This document shows, piece by piece, positions 1 to 10,687 of a stretch of 64,000 bases of DNA; position 1 is the first letter of the stretch, and each line of letters opens with the position of its first letter. A model generated the notes under the pieces. That model ran no database searches. It was not told the DNA's origin and was given only the letters and a program-made list of their open reading frames with translations. The stretch is taken from NCBI GenBank assembly GCA_022410635.1, contig JAJVDF010000362.1, positions 957,742 to 1,021,741 on the forward strand, read 5' to 3'. Made by a program: the position numbers and the translations under genes. The stretch comes from Tretioscincus oriximinensis. Lineage: Eukaryota; Chordata; Lepidosauria; Squamata; Gymnophthalmidae.

Positions 1-1682
1 AGAGCTGCCAATTTACTATTTTTTCCTTGCCATGGCAGAGATAAAAAGGTAAGTAAGATAAGTCGGCAGCCTGAAAGAAACGGCCTTGGTGGCTTAAAGA
101 GAGGAAAGGTTATGACTTTCAGCACAGCATGCATTGCCTACAAAAAAAATAAATCTTTTAGGAAACTGATTCTACTTCGGAGCCATTATTAGTAGAACGG
201 GACCCACAGAATGTGAAACTGGTTACAGCCCTAATTATAGAACTATGTTCAGAACTTCCTACAAACCAACATATTTGACATGCTGCACATATGGCTATAT
301 GACTGTGAACAGCAGTCAAGAGGGGGAGCTGAGGTGAACTGATGGTAGCATGAAGTGTCTGGAGTGGATAAATGCCTTTCATTTTCCAGCCAAGAGGAGT
401 AACCTCTCTGGTAATAACATACAGGTTGCTTCTACAGGATTTCTGTTTCACTGTGGGAGCCTGCCCAGAGGTCAAGGAAGTGTTGTCACTAGAAAATCAC
501 TGACTGTTTAAAGGTATAGTTCTGTCTGAAAACTATTTCATAATATTTATACTTCTTCATCTTTATTTTTTTCCTCTTAAAAAATTCAGTTAATAACATT
601 CAACCAAGAAAGTTATGCTGGGACAAAGTTATGCCCTTTGTCCAAAATGTACATTTGGATATCAGGTGTATTTTTGAAAGTGGTGTATTATATAGAAGCA
701 GTCCTGTCAATGTGATGCCTAAGTGCAATGATGGAATGAAAGCAGGCCAATAATTAAAGGTGAATTCTGATAAGATGGAACTGAAACATCACCGAAATTT
801 GGGAACTGAAGATATTGCCTCAACTGGCCTGCCCTCCCTTCAGAAGTAGCAGGCATGCAGATTGTTAAAACTTCTAGAATTACTCGTGGCCATAAGCACC
901 TATTATCAGTTGCCACACACCATACTACCACCATTACCATCCCATACAATTTGGCAAAGAATTATGCAACACCATTTTCCTGCTAATATCACATTCAAAT
1001 TATTATAATGTATGCTATGCGAGACTGATATAAAATTACAACTGATACAAAATGCAATGGCCAGGTTATTGAGTGGGATGTCGGCTTAAACAGCTGCACT
1101 GGCTTTCTATTAGGTATTAGATCACATTCAAGTTTTCTAGGTAAGATATACATAATATCTTAAATAGTAATTCCTAAATAATTTGGAAAAGAATTTCTTA
1201 TAAGACAGGTTTCCCATTAAAGACCAATAAGACAGCTGCAACTATCTGGGGAGGACCTGCTGGAGAAGGTACCACCAATGACTGAATGACCTCTTCTGCT
1301 GACCCACAGAAGGACTTTCTCCATGGTGGCACCTACAATCTGGAATGTCCTCCTGTCAGATGTTCATGAAGTTCCTGCTATCACATCTTTCATAACCCTA
1401 CTGAAAACATAATTGTTCATTCACTAACTTCCATTGTAACTTTTGTTTTTATTTTTGCATTGTAGATCTTTTTTAAATTATGAAGCAGTGTACAAATGTT
1501 TAAAACAAGTAAGTAAATAAGTAATAACAATTGAAATTCAATTTATATTTTTATGTTAATTACACCTGTATGTTTTAAAAATTACTCTAGCTTATTACAG
1601 GTAACCTTGCATTAGCTAACGATTTCATTAGTCTGTGGAAGCTTCTTATAGAATGAAAAATGTGTTTGCTTCTAACTCTTAC
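1..1682 (-). other. CBLB: CBLB intron 17 (part)
   Basis: Downstream part of the gene as far as the window reaches. It holds an L2-like LINE 3' end at about 1020-1530 and otherwise no feature I recognise. A possible next exon near 350-470 was examined and rejected because its frame does not join exon 17. Confidence 0.8.
1020..1530 (+). mobile_element. L2/CR1-type LINE 3' end, degraded
   Basis: Plus-strand translation in shifting frames gives LQNAMARLLS, then an ALAFY..LDHIQVF stretch, then TIWNVL and a terminal FITLLK segment ending in LF. These are the conserved C-terminal words of L2/CR1-type reverse transcriptase ORFs (QNAAARLL, LHWLPI..RIKFK, WNxLP, FKxxLKTxLF). It is followed by an AT-rich 3' end with AAGTAAGTAAAT repeats. 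Frames are broken, so it is an old dead copy. Confidence 0.6.
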
Positions 1683-1823
1683 CTGCAGGTGGAAGATACA
1701 TTTCATGCCCTGATAAAGGTCTGTTTCCTGCAACAAGTGGTTTTGATTGCTCAATGAAACTGTGGCGCGCAGGGGGAGGTGGAGGTGGAAGTGAAGGTGG
1801 AAGGTTGTCAGATGTATCTTCAA
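1683..1823 (-). CDS. CBLB: CBLB coding exon 17: polyproline ARHS exon
   Basis: Two bases, 46 codons, one base. Reads [20 protein letters not shown] then SFIEQSKP, matching mammalian [29 protein letters not shown]. It is the last CBLB exon that can be placed. The end ([16 protein letters not shown]) is divergent from SSSRPSSGQDLFLLPS but alignable. Acceptor GATGTAG/TTGAAG, donor CTGCAG/GTAAGA. The remaining exons, with the last PxxxPR motif and the UBA domain, are not found in positions 1 to 1682 and should lie outside the window. Confidence 0.95.
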
Positions 1824-2132
1824 CTACATCAAAAGAATACTTCATTAAAGCAAATCTTCATTAACAGCGTCATTAAAGAAAATCTGAAAATTGATTATCA
1901 CAGTTTGTAATGACAGAGTTTTTGTCTGTAAAGGATCCCAGCAATGAAATTTCAGCCAAAAGTCTTTTATGTATAAACTACTTGTCACGAATAATCAATC
2001 TAATTCATTCCTCCAAGAAGTCTTCTGTCTGATGAAAAATTATCTGCTTCAAAATTATCTGTTTCAAGAGTATACTCTTATAAAAGAAAAATGTTTGAAG
2101 AACACTAAANAACTAGTGAATCAATAAGTGGT

Positions 2133-2150
2133 GAGTGTGTGTGTGTGTGA
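2133..2150. repeat. (GT)n microsatellite
   Basis: Short run of GTGTGTGT inside the intron between exons 16 and 17. No other feature is recognised in the 1824-2519 intron. Confidence 0.7.
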
Positions 2151-2519
2151 GGCAGACCCACATTAATAGTGATAGAAGCTGTACTTTTGTAGCACAATCT
2201 TATTCCCAATAAATACTAAAGGCAAGTAAAAAAGAAAAGAGCATAAAGCAATCTAAACAGGAAGCTGTAGGAACAGAGTTCATCAGCCTATCATTTTGAT
2301 CACTTTGAACACAAGTCTTAATGTGCCAGTATAGTGACAAAGAACAGTGACCTAAAAGATGTTATTTTACAGACTACATAGAAAATAAATAAAAGTGTTG
2401 GTTTAGTATTTCCAATATTAAGAAACAAATTGTGCCATATCTTGACACACATCTTGGATAGCCCAAGGTACAAACACATTAAATTTCTTTGCTCTCTAAC
2501 ATAAAGAATTACAGGCTAC

Positions 2520-2648
2520 CTGAAGGATGCACCAGCAAGTCATAATCAGAAGGTGTCCTGTTTAGAACCGAGACATGTTTGACATTCTCCCTCAAAGGAG
2601 GCCGTGCAGGTGGCAAAGGTACTGGGACTGAAGGGTCGAAGGTGATCC
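2520..2648 (-). CDS. CBLB: CBLB coding exon 16: PLPPARPP motif exon
   Basis: Two bases, 42 codons, one base. Reads ITFDPSVPVPLPPARPPLRE and continues to LNRTPSDYDLLVHPS. PVPLPPARPP is the conserved Cbl-b proline-arginine motif, of the PxxxPR type bound by CIN85/CD2AP SH3 domains in the family, and RTPSDYDLL is nearly unchanged from mammals. The mammalian sequence between the two motifs and the previous exon (around DLSIYLKGDVF) is shortened here. Acceptor AATTCAG/GGATCA, donor TTCAG/GTAGCC. Confidence 0.95.
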
Positions 2649-2738
2649 CTGAATTTGAAAAGTAAAAACAAAACTTGAAAAGATCTTCAACTAAAAAAAA
2701 AAATCTTTTATCTACAAGAAGCAAGAAAGACATCATAC
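2649..2738 (-). other. CBLB: 90-bp CBLB intron 15, in frame and free of stops
   Basis: Intron between exons 15 and 16. It begins GTATGATG and ends with a T-rich tract and CAAATTCAG on the minus strand. Its length is a multiple of three and it has no stop in the coding frame, so retention would add 30 residues rich in Phe and Leu (beginning GMMSFLLLVDK) without breaking the protein. Confidence 0.85.
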
Positions 2739-2815
2739 CCATGTCTGGATGTTTTGACTTTTTCATATCAGAGACAGCACTGTGTGTTTCTGAGCACTGC
2801 CCATTCTCACATGCA
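2739..2815 (-). CDS. CBLB: CBLB coding exon 15: small divergent tail exon
   Basis: A 77-bp exon: one base, 25 codons from ACENGQCSETHSAV to KHPDM, one base. It aligns with mammalian SCDNGHCMLNGTHG...KKSNIPDL through CxNGxC and KKS..PD, so homology is clear but the exon is fast evolving and shorter. Acceptor TTTCAG/TGCATG, donor ATGG/GTATGA. It is separated from the next exon by only 90 bp, and that short intron is itself open in the same frame. Confidence 0.9.
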
Positions 2816-4376
2816 CTGAAAGTAAATATTAAAGAAAACACATTAGCCATGGAAAGAACATCAATAATAATATTTTTTCACCTACTTGAAGGAACTAGAG
2901 ACTGACTGGAAAAAGAAAAAAGCATTTTTAATTTATTGTTTTAGCCTTTGCTTCCAAAGAGTATTTTAACTGACTGCACCAAGGTACGTTATATAATGTT
3001 ATGAAACCAGAAATCCTTAGCCAATGTATAAAAAGTTCTTATATTGACAACTATGGATGTTAAAATATATACTTGTTTGTACTTATTTTACTGTANGGCA
3101 AAATGAAACAAGGAAAAAAGGCTACAGGTCAAATATAGCAATACTCTTTCCCAGCATAAACCCATTGCATCTACTTATTTCTAAATAGGAGATTTCAATA
3201 ACATAGACTCATGTCAATGCTTACTCAACTTAAGAGAGAGAAATAAGATTCCTAGATGTGCCAAATGATTGTTCTCTGGATTAATGTTCTGGATCTTGAA
3301 CTAAGCCAAGGTGAAAATGGGGTTGATTGCAAATAAAGATCAAGGTATTACATATTTTGTCACTGTAGCTGATCCAATAGGAAACAGCGATAACTTTCAA
3401 CTTAATATCGACATGAAACGTGTTGATGAAATCTGAGGACAGGAGTTCCACACATACAGTAGGGAAAAAAGCATTTAGTCAGCCACCAATTGTGCACGTT
3501 CTCTCACTTAAAAAGATGAGAGAGGCCTATAATTGACATCATAGGTAGACCTTAACTACAAGAGACAAAATGTGAAAACAAATCCAGAAAATCAGATTGT
3601 TTGATTTTGTAAGAATTTATTTGAAAATTATGGTGGAAAATATTTGGTCAGTAACAAAAGTACATTTCAATACTTTGCAATATATCCTTTGTTGGCAATG
3701 ACAGACTTGTTTTCCCATTTTGTCTCTCATAGTTGAGGTCTAACTATGTTGTCAATTACNGGCCTCTCTCATCCTTTTAAGTGGGAGAACTTGCACAATT
3801 GGTGGCTGACTAAATACTGTATGTGCAGGGTTGCTACTAGAGTGTGTGTATTAAACAGGGCAAATGACCTAGGTTTGGGGAAGGTGCTACAAATAGGAAC
3901 CATCTGTATATAGCCCAGGTTGAAGAAACAGGTAGGATGAATCTATAGGCCATTTTCAATGACATAAGAGCAGGGAAGGCTTCACCTTTTGAGTTCTGCT
4001 TGAGAACATCCAATAGCAACTGGTGTGTGCTATACAATGTGTGATATGATACTGAACTAGATGGACTACGACTCTTTTGGTTCAACTATATATTTATTGC
4101 AATACTAGTAAAATAAATAAATTAGCAACAGAGAAGAATAATTTTTTTTTAACATCCAACAGAAAGCATTCTAACTTTTAGTTTGTTTAAAAGATCATTT
4201 ATGAACCAGTCTTTAAAATAAAAACATGCATCTTATACTATTTGGTATAAAAACAACAGATATGGATCACCTTAAAATGAAATGTTGTATCGAGGACATA
4301 AAACATGAAATCAAACATGTCATATAATAGAGCCATATTAAATAATTGTTCTGCCTCTGCATTCAAATAATCTTAC
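2816..4376 (-). other. CBLB: CBLB intron 14
   Basis: 1.56 kb intron. It contains the Tc1-type deletion derivative at 3457-3819. No other feature is recognised. Confidence 0.85.
3457..3819. mobile_element. Internally deleted Tc1/mariner element (MITE-like)
   Basis: A 363-bp element flanked by TA dinucleotides (3455-3456 and 3820-3821). Long inverted ends are visible: the left has TTTAGTCAGCCACCAATTGT and the right has ACAATTGGTGGCTGACTAAA. The pairing continues through the GAGAGAGGCC...CATCATAGGTAGACC and GAGGTCTAACTATG...GGCCTCTCTC stretches to AGAGACAAAATG and CATTTTGTCTCT. No transposase remains. The ends resemble a Tc1-like family common in fish and amphibian genomes, from memory. The right end has lost some bases after AAATAC. 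Confidence 0.85.
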
Positions 4377-4517
4377 CGAATATGAAGCTTTATGTTATGA
4401 CAATGAGATGGTTGTGAAGTCAAAGAAACAGAATGTGACGAAGGGAGCTTGTACTCATCTTCTTCTACATGATCACTTGATTTCTCAGGGAGGGGATTTA
4501 CAACAGCAACAGATGCC
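4377..4517 (-). CDS. CBLB: CBLB coding exon 14: acidic DEYKLP segment
   Basis: One base completing Lys, then 46 codons and two bases. The recognisable part is [24 protein letters not shown], matching mammalian [31 protein letters not shown] is another YxxP site. The first 20 residues (ASVAVVNPLPEKSSDH) are only loosely similar to the mammalian sequence, aligned through NxLxEK. Acceptor TTTTGAG/GGCATC is chosen because it restores the split Lys codon; an upstream AG at 4538-4539 would give a different phase. Donor TTCG/GTAAGA. Start moderately sure, rest firm. Confidence 0.92.
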
Positions 4518-4595
4518 CTCAAAAGAAAAAGTACATCACCCTAAGGTTAATTGTATTTACTTAAAAAACAGCATAATTGTTTAGAATAGAAGAAC

Positions 4596-4842
4596 TGAGT
4601 TTTCATACCCTGCCTTTCTCACCTGAAAAGACTCAAAGTAGCTTACAAGCTTATTTTGTGCCCAAAGGCTTACATTCTATCTTCCCCACCATTTATCTAA
4701 TGGCAATTTCTTGCTTTCGAACAGCTGGGTAGACTAGAGCTTGGGTCAGTTGAGGGTGCTCACTTCTTTCCACAGCCAACATCAAACTTTAAACTCTGCT
4801 GAAACACCAGGGCTCTTAACTGCTAAACCACTGTGCCTCTCA
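4596..4842 (-). mobile_element. SINE family B copy
   Basis: In minus orientation it starts GAGGCACAGTGGTTTAGCAG, which looks like a tRNA-type promoter head, and runs to a tail ending in GGGTATGAAAAC. The body shares GAACAGCTGGGTAGACTAGAGC and GGCAATTTCTTG with the copies at 13690-13955 and 19245-19445, so three copies define the family inside this window. Confidence 0.75.
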
Positions 4843-4929
4843 TAGCAAAATCTATGGGTTAGAAAAAACTTTGAAGATTATTTAGCTCAATTCAACTGAT
4901 AAATTATCTAAAATAAGACCTCCCAAATA

Positions 4930-4979
4930 ACGCTTTTATGGATTTTGACACACCGAGCTCAAAAGGTTCGCCATCACTG
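4930..4979. mobile_element. hAT-type terminal fragment
   Basis: The stretch TATGGATTTTGACACACC...AAAAGGTTCGCCATCACTG is nearly the same as the right end of the hAT element at 42385-42845. Only this end remains here. Confidence 0.7.
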
Positions 4980-6134
4980 GATCTTTTGTAATGTAATTTT
5001 CAACCACTTTCTATAGGGGGAGCCAAATTGTCATATTAAAAAACTGCCGACTTCAACAAAAAAGAAGGCTGACCATTACCCCACTTGGAAACATTAAATC
5101 CAAAAGGCCAAAAAATTAAAAGCAGGTGAAAGCTGCGTATATTTTTCTACTAAGAAAAGGCAGGGGGTAGAAGGTGAAAGAACAACCCAGTATGAGTTTA
5201 CTTGTTTTAAAGTAAGCAAGAAGAATAGTTATGCCAGAAAGGTACAGAAAATGTATAAAGCTGTTTGGCTTCAAGCTGTAACTAATTTAGTTTAAAAAAT
5301 GTTTCTTTAGCCAATCAGACAAGCTTAAGGATTGAAGTATTCCTTTGTCCCAAAGAACTGAGAGATTGTCTGATTTGTCCATTATTTATAAAATTTTAAA
5401 TCTTTCATCAGGGCTTTGAATAATAATTACAGTAATGTTGAGCAGCACTTGAAACTGACAAAACAACATAGCAAGCCAGCAATGATCCATCCAACTCTTA
5501 AAGCTGTTGGGAAGACCCTTGGGAATGCAATGCTCTGTGAGAGAGCTCATAAATGCTGATCTGATTCGTAATAAAGTTAGGAGACTTCCTCTACCATGGA
5601 ATAGGTTACAAAACAAGCAATGCTAAAAATTCTTGAAATATAACTTCTGCAGGTTTCACCACTCCCTCAACTTGGTAGAATAAGCTGATGAATAGGCAAG
5701 GTTTAAACTGGCATGTGAAATTTTTCACATTATGCAATTCTTCCATTTTCTGACATCCATGTATTAAATGAAATAAGACACATAGATCTGTAACTATGGT
5801 TCTAGTTGAATGATAAATAACAGGAGCATTTATTGGAGGGAAAACTAGGGTAGAAAGATAATGAATTTAAGGACCGTTATATTTAGCTTATTCTCTGTTG
5901 ATTGAAAACAGAAGAAATTCTTCAGCATGTTATTCACTTTATAGAAAGGTTTTTAAACGGTCTTCAGACACAGTAAAAGTGTGCATCAAATGCAGCGTAG
6001 AGGTGATAGCATCCACACACTACAGTCTATAATTCACCTTAAACTACCAAAAAAAAACCTTTCAATAGGCTTTTAGTATGAAAGAGAGATTTTGTACTGC
6101 TTTTTTTCAAGTGTGGATGCAGCCTTGTGTGCTT

Positions 6135-6232
6135 ATAAAGACGTGTCTAACGAAAGCTTATGCCACCCACTTTTCTCAAGTTAGTCTCAAAGTGCTGGAC
6201 TTTCTACTAGACTAACACAGCTATTTCTCTGG
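6135..6232 (+). repeat. GACGTGTCTA repeat family, copy 1
   Basis: Runs from AAAGACGTGTCTAACGAAAG through TATGCCACCCACTTTTCTCA and TAGTCTCAAAGTGC to GACTAACACAGCTATTTCTC. The same modules recur at 58048-58173 and 62256-62451. It is an interspersed amniote repeat type; I cannot assign it to a class. Confidence 0.75.
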
Positions 6233-7968
6233 AAAAAAAAAGCATATGAGGGTTTTTTTTACTTTTTAATTTTGTCTTTTACTTTTTTACATTTGTAATT
6301 CAAGTTAATGAATGGTTGGAAAGACAATAAATTCTTACAAATAGATTTGCTTTGTATGTTAAATATACTCTATGTGTCTAACTATAAACTGCTTTTCCCA
6401 TTTATAAGAGGGAAATGCAAGCTTACACATCTGCCACCTACAGCTTATTTGTCTCACAACTTGCCAGAATCATCTCACCCTTGAAACTCAACTTGAATCT
6501 TTGACGTGATTAGTCACAGTTCTTCAGGCTTATCAACTGATGCACATTAGAAGAACTTAAGAAAGGTTCAACCAGATTAAACCCAGCATTTTGTTCTTAC
6601 AACGTCATCCACTGCATAAGGAATCTCTCTAGCAATTCATATACAGCTTGCATTACTCTACAGTCATCAAGTAGTGCCTGTCCCAGATGTATGCACTGCC
6701 TCCCATTACTTGCCAATCAATCATTTATTGATTGGTCATTTGTCCAAATCAACAGATACAAAATACACAAAAAAGAAAGAGAGATGGACCAAGATAAATC
6801 TTCTGTCTCATACAAATTAGCCACAATAGANCAATTAAAATATTTAAAATAAATCCCCAATTCTTTAATCGTCATCCTTAGGGCACCATAACTTGATCAA
6901 AAGACTTCAATCACATTCTAGAACCCATAGTAATGTATAATTTACTTATACTACTACCACAAAAACATTAATAGCCCTGCCATACATTAAATAGTCATCT
7001 TTTTTNAAAAAAAACCCATCAATGTTGGTTGCCAGCCCTTTTTTATATATTTTACATAATCTCCTTTTGCACCCTTTCTAGACTGAAAAAGAAATGGGAG
7101 CTACAAGCCCCCTTACTGGAGTTTTTACTAAGACTCAAATTAACTACCATAGGGAGCCCAATGCTATTTCTTATCTAGATATTTTAATGATTCCTAAAGA
7201 TGTTTATTTAGTTAGGTTTTCCTAATTGTTTAAATCCTTTGTACTGTATTATGTCACCTGTCTATACTGGTAATTATATTTTTTAACTGCTTTCACTTTA
7301 AATAAAATTAGGAACTCAAAATGCATACTTATACATAAGAGAAACCTTTTATTTGCTTGTCCAAATACCAGAGTCTGAAGATAATTGTAAAACTCTTGGC
7401 CTTCTGATTTGGGACTTCTCCACAAAAGAAACCATTTATAAGAGTATAACATTGATTTTTTTTCTTTTAAATTGTCTCATGAATTGTATTAACAAATAGA
7501 TAAAGTTATTTATTTCTAGAAAAGTGATCCTGCCCTAAATAGTAATGATTTTTCTATTTTAATAAAACAATATTTTTTGTTTATCGTCAATAAAAATAAT
7601 ATGAATATTTTGGAGTGAATGAAAATTGATGGAAAATACGAAGCACTAAGTAGGATTCACTGTACCTAAGTAAGAAAGCAATAATCAAAATAAGAACAAA
7701 AAGTCAAATACTGAAAAAATCTCTCCCATCTAATTTATCATGCATATGCCTTTTATATTAAAATAAAAAATTAACATCAAAATTGTAGGACAGAGTAACA
7801 AAATTCATTTTTCTCCAAGTATTAGTTTTATAATCTTGTTATGGTAGCAAATCTGTCTCCCTGAGGAAGTACCTTACAAAAATATAAACTGCTTACAGAT
7901 TTTTACAGTAATTAAATAATGTGCGTACAATAAAATGTACAGGTCACATTAAAAACAACAAGAAACAA

Positions 7969-7980
7969 CCCCCCCCCCCC
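7969..7980. repeat. poly(C) run of 12
   Basis: Twelve C in a row, rare in this AT-rich intron. It may be a remnant of a repeat end. Confidence 0.8.
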
Positions 7981-9134
7981 AAACTGAGACTACTAGTAGA
8001 CAGAAAGAGCATACTAATGAGCACACAAAAACATTTCTTTCAAATGTATAATAATGAAGTGTTTTCTTGGTCTCATTAGCATGCATTTACTTGGAGTTTC
8101 TTTTGCCTTTGACTAATATAGCTGAGGTTGGTCCGTGTCTTTTCTATAAAATAAATGGAGTATAAGTTGATGTTCATTTATAAAAGGTAAAACCAAGGAA
8201 CTCAATCCAGTTGGAGTCTAAATAGAATTTTCAGTACCTCTTTGGGAACTGCTGTTAGATCTGGAATTAAGTGGCAAGTTACTTATCCCACTAAGTCTGA
8301 AGGGATAGAGAAGAATACAGCATGGTTCAACATTTGACTGGGATTTTTAATAAGTCTAGGGATGCAAAATTCACATTTTCTCAGCATGTTATACTGTATG
8401 ACCTTATTTCACCCACTTTTATATGCACACAAACACAAAAATGTTTCAGTAATAATTTTAAAAAGCTACTTTATGAACAGTGAACTGCTACAATATTGAA
8501 ACTGGGCAAAAAATCCAAATGGTAATTTTCAGTTCTTATTTCTATAGGTTTTTTTTATTGTTTTATACCACATCAGAGACTTTGAGATTTTGAGAACTTA
8601 GAGCATAATATTTGGCTGATAGTTTGGAGAGAAAGAATTCTGCAAGTGAACCTGACTCCTGGTAATAACCTGCATACCATTATTGACAACTATTGTAAAT
8701 GGTTTGCCATTCTTATCCTTGTATTCTTGCTCACGTCCAGCCTTGCTTAAATTTTCAGCAATGATCATCTAGGTGCAACATTCAGACTTGCAAGGACTTT
8801 AGTAATGATGTTAATTTGGATCTGCAGACACCATCTAGATTCCCCTTAATTTATGTTGTGAACAATAACATAATGATTTTTTTGGGAGAAAAAATGCTTG
8901 TGAAGGCTGAGGATACTACATATTCTACTCAGAATATAGATGTTATGTTGTAACACTTTGTACCATGCCCCACGAGACAGTTAACGAAGTTGAAATCTAT
9001 TTTTGGTGTCAACTAATCCATACAAGATCTAGATGCAGCAGTGCTTTCTACAATGGAAGAATGTGCTCATATGAAGTCAGTTCAAACCTTTTCAGACACT
9101 CTCTATAATAATTTAATTTTAAAACTTAACCTAC

Positions 9135-9229
9135 TTTGTATTTGACATGGCTGAGGCAATTGGAGGAGGGGGAGAAACACGTAGTGGAACATCGTATTCT
9201 TCGTTTCCTAAATGGCCATTTGAAAATAT
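9135..9229 (-). CDS. CBLB: CBLB coding exon 13: YDVP-motif exon
   Basis: Short exon of 31 codons plus 2 nt, too small to stand out as an open frame. It reads [23 protein letters not shown] and ends with AA of a Lys codon. It matches the Cbl-b segment that starts VFSNGHLGSEEYDVPP in mammals. EEYDVP is a YxxP motif, the known type of Crk/CrkL SH2 docking site in Cbl proteins, and it is kept. Acceptor CTTGCAG/ATATTT, donor ACAAA/GTAGGT; the donor is weaker than most others here. Phase fits exon 12 before it and the G that starts the exon at 4517. The last residues are poorly conserved. Confidence 0.93.
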
Positions 9230-10339
9230 CTGCAAGAGATGAAATTCTTAATATTATGACTATTTCACAATTTGCAAGTAAATACTGTTTTAATGTCAGA
9301 ATACGTATGGTATCGAATGACTTTTCAAATATACGATTTGGGCTGCAAAGTCATTGCCCCTTAACACGCACAGGACTGCGAAGCCAAAGCCCATCATTCT
9401 GACTGTGTTACCATAAAAATGTGCTCAGAAGTGCTGCAGCATTGCTCTAAATGCTCACTACAGGTTTCTGCTTCGCAGATCCTGGTGAAATTGTATTGTC
9501 GCTGCTCCTTTTTGTAATTCGCACCACTTGCACACTGACGATCGGAGATCAGGCAACAAAAAGCGAGTGAGAGAGCGGGGCCTGGGGGCTCTTTTGTTTG
9601 GCATTCCCTCCAGGCTCAACAGCGTCCCTCCCTGCTCTGGAAAAATATGTTTTTCTACCTACTGCAGCATGTTGAAAGAGAGTAATTGAGCACTCTCAGT
9701 TCAGGGCAATCCGGACACTAAGTTGGAATGAATGCTCAGGTAAAATTAAGCCCTCACTTCACTTTCATTGTGGAACAATTAAAATGAAATAGAACACAGA
9801 TTTTAAGTTTTAATGGGAATGCAGCCTTACTTAACTTAGATACTCACCTCAGAAAAAAAATGTAATATTCAATATATGTTATTATATTGTTTTCTATTTT
9901 AAAACATATTTTTATAAACAGTTTTTCAGTTTTATTTGTATAAGAATGGAAATAGTTGTTATTGTGTTATTTCATAGAGATGTTGAAAATAAGAGTTGGG
10001 ATTCTGTGAGTACAAAGTAGATGATCTACTAAAGTCAGCAGTGCTTTCAGAATGATGTATAACTGGGGTTAACAGTAATAGCTGGAGAAGAGGGGTAGCA
10101 GTAGCAAGTCAGTTTAGAAATAACGCTTTTAGGATCTCCTAGTAATCATTTTTACGACTGTGTAATTATAATACTTTGCGATTATCTATACTCTAAATCA
10201 CATGATGCAATAATTTTATATTCTTATTTACAGCATTTCTTTGATTAAGTGCCAAAAGAAATCATAGGAAAGATATAATGTATTTCAGCTAGTACAATAA
10301 TCATTAAGACAATTAGAACATTAAGCACAACTTTCTTAC
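9230..10339 (-). other. CBLB: CBLB intron 12 with CpG-containing patch
   Basis: 1.1 kb intron. The half next to exon 13 (about 9300-9640) has many CpG sites and higher GC than its surroundings, while 9720-10339 is ordinary AT-rich sequence. No gene or known repeat was recognised. Confidence 0.75.
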
Positions 10340-10687
10340 TTTGGCTCCTTCTAAAGGCAAATCATGGCGCTTGTGTTTCCTCAGAAAAACTGGATCAGAA
10401 CCTATTCGACAGTGCCTTCCATTTATATTAGAACTTGCTGTGAGTCCAGGTTTGGGAGAACACCCAACAATTTGATTTGTCCCACATACTTCTCTGGGAC
10501 ACCAGGCTTCAAGTGGCACAGGCTGGTCTCTTGAAGGCACACTTTCGGTATGATGCAAGTGTCTACTTAATCTGTTATCTGGTGGAATTGGTGGAGGCCT
10601 TTCTGGTGGTGGAGGTGGAGGATCTCGTACAGGTGGTGGTGGAGCAGGAAGAGGCTTATCTTGTTTTCTCATCATACAGGGAGAAGA
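10340..10687 (-). CDS. CBLB: CBLB coding exon 12: main proline-rich SH3-binding region
   Basis: The largest exon in the window, 116 codons, phase 0, from [14 protein letters not shown] to LPLEGAK. It carries the polyproline run [20 protein letters not shown], the main SH3 ligand region of Cbl-b. In the family this binds adaptors and kinases such as GRB2, NCK and Src-type SH3 domains. Downstream are [16 protein letters not shown] and the basic RKHKRHDLP segment. Relative to mammalian Cbl-b as I remember it, six residues (RLLGEG) are absent between VGC and SPKPG. The frame is kept and no splice site is seen there. Acceptor CCATAG/TCTTCT, donor GCCAAA/GTAAGA. Confidence 0.97.

Larger units (their letters stand above)
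4518..9134 (-). other. CBLB: CBLB intron 13
   Basis: 4.6 kb AT-rich intron with a SINE B copy, a hAT end fragment, one copy of the GACGTGTCTA repeat family and a run of 12 C. Most of 6240-9134 shows nothing I can name. Confidence 0.85.

Noticed and set aside
340..478. Possible next CBLB exon: minus strand after TTTTCTAG reads DNTSLTSGQAP, similar to the DPFVDLASGQVP start of the next mammalian exon.
   Set aside because: Joined to exon 17 the phase is wrong and a stop follows at once, and downstream residues do not match the expected NRTSQDYDQ region. The similarity is probably chance.
9136..9402. Plus-strand open frame of 88 codons.
   Set aside because: It is the antisense shadow of CBLB exon 13 plus intron, with no homology of its own.
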